A stretch of 64,000 nucleotides of DNA. Source: Streptococcus ilei (GTDB lineage: Bacteria > Bacillota > Bacilli > Lactobacillales > Streptococcaceae). The number at the start of each line of letters is the position of its first letter. Positions within the stretch are counted from its first letter, which is position 1. The stretch is from positions 1,922,001 through 1,986,000 of the forward strand of contig NC_022584.1 of NCBI RefSeq assembly GCF_000479335.1, read 5' to 3'. Shown here piece after piece: positions 58,335 to 64,000 of the stretch. Both the position numbers and the translations under genes were made by a program. Below the pieces are notes generated by a model that worked only from the letters and a program-made list of their open reading frames with translations, had not been told where the DNA came from and made no database searches.

Positions 58335-58944
58335 TCATGAGATGGTCCGATTAGGATTGAAAAGTTATTTAAGTATGCAAGATGGGGTTGACCAAGTCCT
58401 AGAAGCCAGCGATGGTCAAGAGGGTGTTGAGTTGGCCTTGCAAGAGCGACCGGACGTTATTATTATGGATATTGTCATGCCCCATATGACCGGGATTGAA
58501 GCGACACTTGCTATCTTAAAAGAGTGGCCAGATGCAAAAATATTAATCCTAACGTCCTATCTAGACAATGAAAAAATCTACCCTGTCTTGGATGCGGGAG
58601 CCAAAGGTTATATGCTCAAAACTTCCAGTGCAGAGGAAATTCTTCGTGCAATCTACAAGGTGGAGCAGGGAGAGTTGGCGATTGAGACAGAAGTCAGCCA
58701 AAAAGTAGAGTATCGAAAAAATCACGTGGAACTCCATGATGACCTGACCGCGCGTGAACGAGATATCTTGGCTTTACTAACCAAGGGGTACGAAAATCAA
58801 CGGATAGCTGATGAATTATTCATTTCATTAAAAACAGTCAAGACCCATGTGTCGAATATATTGTCAAAATTAGAAGTGAGCGATCGTACCCAAGCAGTAG
58901 TTTATGCCTTCCAACATCACTTGGTCTCTCAGGAAGATTTTTAG
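58312..58944 (+). CDS. liaR: Response regulator LiaR
   Basis: NarL-family regulator. With ATG 58312, the receiver phospho-Asp is Asp53 (IIMDIVMPHMTG), Lys in ILTSY-x-KGYMLKTSS follows, and the C-terminal LuxR HTH is LTARERDILALLTKG...TVKTHVSNILSKL. ATG 58309 is equally in frame but only 3 nt from the SD. Overlaps liaS by 23 bp, so the operon is liaFSR. Confidence 0.93.
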   Translation: MKLLLVDDHEMVRLGLKSYLSMQDGVDQVLEASDGQEGVELALQERPDVIIMDIVMPHMTGIEATLAILKEWPDAKILILTSYLDNEKIYPVLDAGAKGYMLKTSSAEEILRAIYKVEQGELAIETEVSQKVEYRKNHVELHDDLTARERDILALLTKGYENQRIADELFISLKTVKTHVSNILSKLEVSDRTQAVVYAFQHHLVSQEDF

Positions 58945-58988
58945 TCAAAAACATGCTATAATAGACAGCATACTAAATGGAGACCAAC

Positions 58989-60395
58989 ATGGATGCAAAA
59001 ACACGCTACAAAGCGAAAAAGATTAAAATAGTATTTTTTGATATTGACGATACCTTACGAAATGTTGAGACAGGCTATGTTCCAGCTTCGATCACCAGAG
59101 TATTCTCTCAATTACGAGAAAACGGAATTTACACAGCTATTGCTAGTGGACGAGGGATTTTTGGAGTGCCAGAAGAAATCAAGGCTCTCCAACCGGACTT
59201 CTATGTCACTCTGAATGGCTCCTACGTGATTGATCGTAAGGAAAATGTCATTTATGAAGAAAGGGTGCCAAATCCACTGGTTCAAGATTTTATTGCTTGG
59301 ACCAAGCAAGTTGGAATTCATTATGGTTTGGTTGGGAGTCATCAAGCAGCCCTGTCTATTCGGACGGAAGAGATGAGCCAGGCTATTGATCCTATCTATC
59401 CAAATTTACCAGTGGATCCTGATTTTGCTACTAAGCATTCTATCTATCAAATGTGGACCTTCGAGACTGGTGAAGCATTCGATGCTCTCCCAGAGGATTT
59501 GGCACAAGAATTGCGTTTGGTTCGCTGGCATCCAATTTCATCTGATGTTGTCTTAAATCAGCAATCCAAAGCCCATGGTGTCTCAAAGGTAGTAGAAAAA
59601 CTGGGGCTCAAACCAGAAAATGTCTTAACATTTGGGGATGGATTGAACGACATAGAATTATTTGACTATGCTGGTTTAGCGATTGCCATGGGAAATGCCC
59701 AGGAAGCATTAAAAGCTAAAGCAGATTATGTCACAAAAAATTTAGAAGAAGATGGCATTTTACATGCCTTAGAGGAGTTAAAAATGGTTGAAAAAGAATT
59801 GCATTTACCACAAACAAAAATGGATCAGGAAACAGGACCAATTGCGACGATTCATACCAACTATGGAGATCTGAAGATTCGTCTCTTCCCTGATCAAGCA
59901 CCAAAAACCGTTGCAAACTTTATTGCGCTTGCGAAAGATGGCTATTACAACGGAGTGATTTTCCACCGCATCATTAAAGATTTTATGATCCAAGGTGGCG
60001 ACCCAACTGGAACAGGAATGGGCGGAGAATCCATCTACGGAGAGTCTTTTGAAGATGAATTCTCTGAAGAATTGTACAATATCCGTGGTGCGCTATCTAT
60101 GGCCAATGCTGGACCAAATACCAATGGCAGTCAATTCTTCATTGTTCAAAACCAACACCTTCCATATTCTAAAAAGGAAATCGCCCGTGGTGGGTGGCCT
60201 GAAGCTATTGCAGAAATTTATGCAGAAGAAGGAGGAACTCCTCATTTGGACCGTCGTCACACAGTATTCGGTCAGTTGATGGACGAAGCTTCTTATCAAG
60301 TATTGGATGCAATTGCTGCAGTCGAGACAGGTGCCATGGACAAACCCAAAGAAGATGTGGTGATGGAATCGATTGATATTGAGGGAGACGCATGA
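58989..60395 (+). CDS. Fused Cof-type HAD phosphatase and cyclophilin peptidyl-prolyl isomerase
   Basis: 468 residues from ATG 58989 (SD GGAG). Residues ~1-265 are a HAD-IIB phosphatase (motif [13 protein letters not shown], motif [17 protein letters not shown]). Residues ~275-468 are a cyclophilin ([51 protein letters not shown]). Both active sites look intact. The fusion is known in streptococci; the joint role is unknown. Overlaps cvfD by 4 bp. Confidence 0.92.
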   Translation: MDAKTRYKAKKIKIVFFDIDDTLRNVETGYVPASITRVFSQLRENGIYTAIASGRGIFGVPEEIKALQPDFYVTLNGSYVIDRKENVIYEERVPNPLVQDFIAWTKQVGIHYGLVGSHQAALSIRTEEMSQAIDPIYPNLPVDPDFATKHSIYQMWTFETGEAFDALPEDLAQELRLVRWHPISSDVVLNQQSKAHGVSKVVEKLGLKPENVLTFGDGLNDIELFDYAGLAIAMGNAQEALKAKADYVTKNLEEDGILHALEELKMVEKELHLPQTKMDQETGPIATIHTNYGDLKIRLFPDQAPKTVANFIALAKDGYYNGVIFHRIIKDFMIQGGDPTGTGMGGESIYGESFEDEFSEELYNIRGALSMANAGPNTNGSQFFIVQNQHLPYSKKEIARGGWPEAIAEIYAEEGGTPHLDRRHTVFGQLMDEASYQVLDAIAAVETGAMDKPKEDVVMESIDIEGDA

Positions 60396-60760
60396 GAATC
60401 GGGGATAAACTGAAGGGTGTTGTGACAGGGTTGCAACCTTATGGAGCCTTTGTTGAACTAGAGACAGGGGTAACCGGTTTAATCCATATTTCTGAAATCC
60501 GCAGTGGCTATATTGACAACATTCATGATATTTTAAAAATTGGAGATGAAGTTACTACTCAGGTCATCGATATTGATGAATATTCAGGGAAGGCTAGTTT
60601 GTCCCTTCGAACCTTAGAAGCTGGGAATAGAAAGCACTTTCGTCATCATCGTTTTTCGAATGATCGCCATAAGATCGGTTTTACTCCTTTAGCTAAGCAA
60701 TTACCTATTTGGATTAAAGAAAGTAAAGAATTTTTGAGTGATACCGGTCAGGGAAAATAA
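60392..60760 (+). CDS. cvfD: S1 RNA-binding domain protein CvfD (GSP13-like)
   Basis: 122 residues. A single S1 domain fills the N-terminal half ([33 protein letters not shown] in parts). The rest is a basic tail ([15 protein letters not shown]). Pneumococcal CvfD is a post-transcriptional regulator and virulence factor. Coupled to the HAD/cyclophilin gene as in pneumococcus. Confidence 0.9.
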   Translation: MRIGDKLKGVVTGLQPYGAFVELETGVTGLIHISEIRSGYIDNIHDILKIGDEVTTQVIDIDEYSGKASLSLRTLEAGNRKHFRHHRFSNDRHKIGFTPLAKQLPIWIKESKEFLSDTGQGK

Positions 60761-60782
60761 GAATTTGTTTCCGCAGATAGAA

Positions 60783-60810
60783 GAAAAAGAGGCTACATTG
60801 TAGCCTCTTT
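60783..60810. terminator. Terminator of cvfD, identical to the one at 61059-61086
   Basis: GAGGCTACA/TGTAGCCTC hairpin (60788-60806) with A-run and T-run. On the minus strand it also follows RNA copy B. Confidence 0.85.
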
Positions 60811-60836
60811 CAGATTAAAGACAAAGTAATTTTAGA

Positions 60837-60970
60837 AACTTTCCTTAGGTGAGTACGGACGTCAGCGAACCTCGTAGAAGTTCCATGACTAATTATTGAG
60901 CCTAAGGCCTCAATAATTCCGAGTACCTGAAACAACTGTGTTTCAGGCACTTTTCTCACAGCGGAAAGTT
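60837..60970 (-). ncRNA. Structured RNA element, copy B (family B)
   Basis: Minus-strand reading gives P1 AAACTTTCC/GGAAAGTTT and GTGAG/CTCAC. P2 is GTGCCTGAAAC/GTTTCAGGTAC, different from copy A but still paired. The enclosing helix is CGGA/TCCG. P3 ATTATTGAG, loop GCCTTAGG, CTCAATAAT; P4 GAAC/GTTC. A conserved upstream stretch (60971-61055) resembles that beside copy A. The copy is framed by two identical 28-bp terminators, so it could be its own transcription unit in the 60761-61086 gap. Confidence 0.8.
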
Positions 60971-61058
60971 TTTCATCTTCTTAAATGACTAAAAAATAAA
61001 AGTCATTTTTTGAAAATCATCCAGCTGTTTTATGTAAAACAATAGTTTATCTACATTC

Positions 61059-61086
61059 AAAAAGAGGCTACATTGTAGCCTCTTTC
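61059..61086. terminator. cysK terminator, second copy of the 28-bp hairpin
   Basis: Same 28 bases as 60783-60810. It follows the minus-strand cysK and precedes RNA copy B in its reading direction. Its last base abuts the cysK stop. Confidence 0.85.
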
Positions 61087-62016
61087 TTATTCTTGTTCAA
61101 AATCGTAAAGAGTAGTCGAAAGGTAACGTTCCCCATTATCTGGTGCCAAGGCCAAGACTTTTTTACCAGCTCCAAGCTCTTTTGCGACTTCAATCGCTGC
61201 ATAGATAGCAGCGGCAGATGAAATTCCAACTAAGAATCCTTCTTTTCCACCAATGTAGCGACCTAATTCTAAAGCTTGTTCAGAAGTGACACGGATTACG
61301 CCATCATAAGAATTGGTATCCAGAGTTTCTGGAATGAAACCTGCTGAAAGTCCTTGGATTTTGTGAGGTCCTGGTTTTTCGCCAGAAAGAATCGCTGATT
61401 CATCTGCTTCAACGGCATAGACTTGAACGGCTGGGTTGACTTTTTTCAAGGCATGAGAAACACCTGAAATAGTTCCACCTGTTCCAACACCACTGACATA
61501 GGCATCCAATCCATTTGGCCCAAAAGCTTCTAAAATTTCTTGTCCTGTTGTTGCTTCATGGACTTCTGGGTTGGCGCTGTTGTTAAATTGGAGGGGAAGG
61601 AAACCGTTTCGTTCTGCAGCGATTTCTTCTGCTTTAGCGATAGCTCCTTTCATTCCTTCACTACCTGGAGTTAAGACCAGTTCAGCTCCATAAGCTTGAA
61701 TGATTTTCCGACGTTCAACACTCATGGTTTCAGGCATGACGATGACGACTTTATACCCTTTGGCAGCCCCAACCCATGATAAACCAATTCCTGTATTTCC
61801 GCTGGTTGCTTCAACGATAGTAGAACCAGGTTGAAGCAGACCATCTCGTTCTGCTTTTTCAATCATACTAAGAGCAATCCGGTCTTTGACAGATGAACCT
61901 GGGTTGAAGGCTTCTAGTTTAACATAGACATCAGCAGCCCCTTCAGGTACCAAGTGGTTCAATTTTACAATAGGTGTTTTTCCGATTAATTCTGTAATAT
62001 TTTCATAGATTGGCAT
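61087..62016 (-). CDS. cysK: Cysteine synthase A (O-acetylserine sulfhydrylase)
   Basis: 309 residues. PLP enzyme making cysteine from O-acetylserine and sulfide. Schiff-base Lys44 in NPGSSVKDR, phosphate/substrate loop TSGNTGIGL, and GTGGTISGV. Neighbour YigZ and divergent comFA match the usual streptococcal order. Its -10 (TATACT-like) lies on the minus strand near 62050. Confidence 0.96.
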   Translation of the reverse strand: MPIYENITELIGKTPIVKLNHLVPEGAADVYVKLEAFNPGSSVKDRIALSMIEKAERDGLLQPGSTIVEATSGNTGIGLSWVGAAKGYKVVIVMPETMSVERRKIIQAYGAELVLTPGSEGMKGAIAKAEEIAAERNGFLPLQFNNSANPEVHEATTGQEILEAFGPNGLDAYVSGVGTGGTISGVSHALKKVNPAVQVYAVEADESAILSGEKPGPHKIQGLSAGFIPETLDTNSYDGVIRVTSEQALELGRYIGGKEGFLVGISSAAAIYAAIEVAKELGAGKKVLALAPDNGERYLSTTLYDFEQE

Positions 62017-62080
62017 ACGATATACACTCCTTTGTTAGTGTATCCAGTATACCGCCAGTAATCCGGTTTGTAAAATATAA

Positions 62081-62107
62081 AAAAGCTATCGATGTGATAG
62101 CCTTTTT
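62081..62107 (-). terminator. Terminator of the YigZ-family gene
   Basis: GGCTATC/GATAGC hairpin followed by six Ts on the minus strand. Confidence 0.8.
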
Positions 62108-62740
62108 TTATAACTGGATAGGAACTTCCACTTCCTTTAGCCCCTGATCACTAATCTCAACTTTTCCATGGTAAAAATCAATCAGGTCTGCAATCACATC
62201 TTCTTTTTGCTCTTTATCTACATAAATCAGACTAAAGACAGCATCGGTGAAGTCTGTCTGAAATTCTGCTAATTGGTGAGCGGATAGAAAGTTCACAAAC
62301 TCTTGGTATTGGGGATAAGTCAAGGTAATCCCTAACCCAACTTGCTCCTTGATTTCAACGAGACCGATTTCTTTCACAGCCTGAGCGACGCTACCGGCAT
62401 AAGCACGGATCAGACCGCCTGCGCCTAGCTTGATCCCACCAAAATAACGAGTGACAACGCAGCAGACATTGGTCAACTCATGATTTTCTAGCACACCTAG
62501 CATGGGAACGCCGGCAGTACCACTCGGTTCTCCGTCGTCGCTGGTCCGTTTGATCTCAAACTGTTGGCCTATTACAAATGCGGAGCAATTGTGAGTTGCC
62601 TTGTAATGTTCTTTCTTGACAGCAGCTATAAAGTCGCGAGCTTCCTCTTCAGTATAGACCCGTTTAACATGGCAAAGAAAGCGAGATTTTTTAATTTCTT
62701 CTTGGACGAGGCCGTCCTCTTTAAATGTCTTGTATTCCAT
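62108..62740 (-). CDS. YigZ/YvyE (UPF0029/IMPACT) family protein
   Basis: 210 residues. N-terminal IMPACT-type domain (IKKSRFLCHVKRVYTEEEARDFI, SDDGEPSGTAGVPML, VTRYFGGIKLGAGGLIRAYAGS) and a C-terminal EF-G IV-like domain. Possible translation-associated or peptidase role; function unsettled. Divergent from comFA by 55 bp. Confidence 0.9.
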   Translation of the reverse strand: MEYKTFKEDGLVQEEIKKSRFLCHVKRVYTEEEARDFIAAVKKEHYKATHNCSAFVIGQQFEIKRTSDDGEPSGTAGVPMLGVLENHELTNVCCVVTRYFGGIKLGAGGLIRAYAGSVAQAVKEIGLVEIKEQVGLGITLTYPQYQEFVNFLSAHQLAEFQTDFTDAVFSLIYVDKEQKEDVIADLIDFYHGKVEISDQGLKEVEVPIQL

Positions 62741-62755
62741 ACACTTATTTTACAA

Positions 62756-62781
62756 AAAAACTCACAAAACTGCGAGTTTTT
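62756..62781. terminator. Hairpin upstream of comFA overlapping its cin-box
   Basis: AAAAACTC (62756-62763) and GAGTTTTT (62774-62781) form an 8-bp stem; the last T is the first base of the cin-box. It may block read-through into comFA. Confidence 0.5.
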
Positions 62782-62788
62782 ACGAATA
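62781..62788 (+). promoter_or_regulatory. ComX/SigX cin-box (combox) of comFA
   Basis: Exact TACGAATA, the late-competence promoter element recognised with sigma-X, preceded by a T-run. Its end is only 8 bp from the comFA ATG. Confidence 0.92.
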
Positions 62789-62795
62789 TATAAGT

Positions 62796-64000
62796 ATGAA
62801 AGTTGAAGATTGTTATGGAAGGTTGTTCACCCAAGAACAACTAGAGGTGGAACTGCTTGGACAAGCCCAGCGTCTGCCAGCTATGGTAGAGGAAAAGACG
62901 GGCTTGCTTTGTAATCGTTGCGGAAGCCAGATTGATAAGACTAGATGGAAACTACAGATAGGAAGCTACTATTGTAGAGCCTGCATTCAATTAGGAAGAG
63001 TTAGGAGCGACCAAGTACTCTATTACTTTCCCCAGAAAGCCTTTCCGCAGGAAGAAGTCCTAAGATGGCAGGGGAGCCTGACGCCATTTCAAAGTCGGGT
63101 TTCTCAAGAGTTGGTTCAATCCTTAACAGATAGAAAGCCTATGATGGTACACGCAGTTACAGGAGCAGGTAAAACGGAAATGATGTACCAAGTGGTGGCG
63201 GAAGTGATAAAAAAGGGGAGATGTGTTTGCATTGCTACACCAAGGATTGACGTGTGTATTGAATTATATAAGCGAATGACAAAGGACTTTTCCTGCCCCA
63301 TCTCGTTGTTGCACGGTGATTCAGAAGCTTATTTCCGAACGCCTCTCGTCATATCCACCACACATCAACTACTAAAATTTTATCAAGCTTTTGACCTCCT
63401 CATAATCGATGAAGTCGATGCCTTTCCTTTTGTTGATAACCCTGTTCTCTACCATGCCGTTTCAAATGCCGTAACCAAGAATGGAAAGCTCATCTATTTG
63501 ACAGCTACCTCAACAAAAGAGTTAGATAAAAAGGTCAAAAAACAGGAAATAAACCGCGTTAGCCTACCCAGACGCTTTCACGGAAACCCTCTAGTAATTC
63601 CTAGAAAAGTATGGCTAAAAGATCTACGAAAGAAAGTAGAAAAGAAGCAAGTACCAGTGAAGTTACTCAGACTAATAAAGGAGCAACGAAAAACAAGTTT
63701 TCCACTGATCTTATTTGTATCAGAGATTGAATTAGGAGAAAAGCTCCTTAACCTCTTAAGACAGAACTTCAAGGATGAAATCATCGAACTGGTGACCTCT
63801 AAAACAGAAAATAGGTTAGAACTGGTAGAAAAATTTCGCAACCAAGAAATTACCATCCTTGTTTCAACGACAATCCTGGAAAGGGGAGTTACCTTCCCTA
63901 AAGTGGATGTGTTTGTGATTGAGGCCAATCATCGGCTGTTCACTAAGAGCACCCTGGTTCAAATCGCTGGTCGTGTTGGAAGAAGTATGGAAAGACCCAC
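62796..64000 (+). CDS. comFA: Late competence DNA-uptake helicase ComFA, 3' partial
   Basis: The gene runs off the right edge; 401 residues are visible. N-terminal zinc-binding cysteines Cys39, Cys42, Cys60, Cys63 (CNRC, CRAC). Walker A TGAGKTE (122-128), DEVD box (205-208), then ATSTKELD and the C-terminal helicase motif QIAGRVGRS near the edge. It drives transport of transforming single-stranded DNA. The ATG at 62796 has no SD and lies next to the predicted transcription start, so the mRNA looks nearly leaderless. Confidence 0.95.
   Translation, partial: MKVEDCYGRLFTQEQLEVELLGQAQRLPAMVEEKTGLLCNRCGSQIDKTRWKLQIGSYYCRACIQLGRVRSDQVLYYFPQKAFPQEEVLRWQGSLTPFQSRVSQELVQSLTDRKPMMVHAVTGAGKTEMMYQVVAEVIKKGRCVCIATPRIDVCIELYKRMTKDFSCPISLLHGDSEAYFRTPLVISTTHQLLKFYQAFDLLIIDEVDAFPFVDNPVLYHAVSNAVTKNGKLIYLTATSTKELDKKVKKQEINRVSLPRRFHGNPLVIPRKVWLKDLRKKVEKKQVPVKLLRLIKEQRKTSFPLILFVSEIELGEKLLNLLRQNFKDEIIELVTSKTENRLELVEKFRNQEITILVSTTILERGVTFPKVDVFVIEANHRLFTKSTLVQIAGRVGRSMERP

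Overview
The window is a low-GC Firmicutes chromosome segment from a streptococcus, most likely a viridans species of the mitis/sanguinis side of the genus (S. parasanguinis-like gene content). The case rests on CcrZ, MapZ, GpsB, StkP/PhpP, a YSIRK-type surface protease, and a ComX (SigX) cin-box in front of comFA. The species call is inference. Almost every gene is core chromosome. I see no prophage, CRISPR array, intact insertion sequence, rRNA or tRNA gene. Both window edges cut a gene: an LCP wall-polymer ligase at the left and comFA at the right.

Layout: 1-5.0 kb holds an LCP protein, a small membrane-tethered protein, hit, ecsAB, ccrZ and trmB. 5.3-10.8 kb is the rimP-nusA-rnpM-L7Ae-infB-rbfA translation/transcription operon. 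10.9-15.7 kb has a Na/Pi cotransporter, nagA behind a NagR-type operator, and an aldo/keto reductase. 16.0-20.5 kb is one large subtilisin-like surface protease that lacks a sorting signal. 20.5-24.4 kb is T-box-controlled glyQS plus a DUF896 gene. 24.5-29.4 kb is a division/wall cluster (rsmH, ftsL, pbpX, mraY). 29.5-38.5 kb is mixed metabolism: helicase, orphan cystine-type ABC transporter, trxB, pncB-nadE, a GNAT and pepC. 38.7-46.1 kb is a second division cluster (pbp1a-recU, a YpsA-family gene, gpsB, rnpB, a THUMP methyltransferase, mapZ) ending in luxS. 46.4-60.8 kb runs rny, gmk-rpoZ-priA-fmt-rsmB-phpP-stkP, liaFSR, and a HAD/cyclophilin fusion with cvfD. 61-64 kb has cysK, a YigZ-family gene and comFA.

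The most unusual content is non-coding. (1) Three copies of one ~140-nt multi-helix RNA (minus 12784-12920, plus 21934-22067, minus 60837-60970) keep the same fold while their helices change by compensatory substitutions, which is good evidence for a real structured RNA. (2) A ~175-bp dispersed element with imperfect terminal inverted repeats occurs five times, always directly after a gene 3' end. (3) Between the glyQS T-box and glyQ, the first ~55 bp of the glyQ start region is duplicated with synonymous divergence around a 118-bp structured insert.

Functionally the window links cell-wall growth and division (EcsAB, CcrZ, FtsL/PBP2x/MraY, PBP1a/GpsB/MapZ) to the sensors that control them (StkP/PhpP and, directly downstream, LiaFSR). 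Long operons also serve ribosome maturation and translation initiation.
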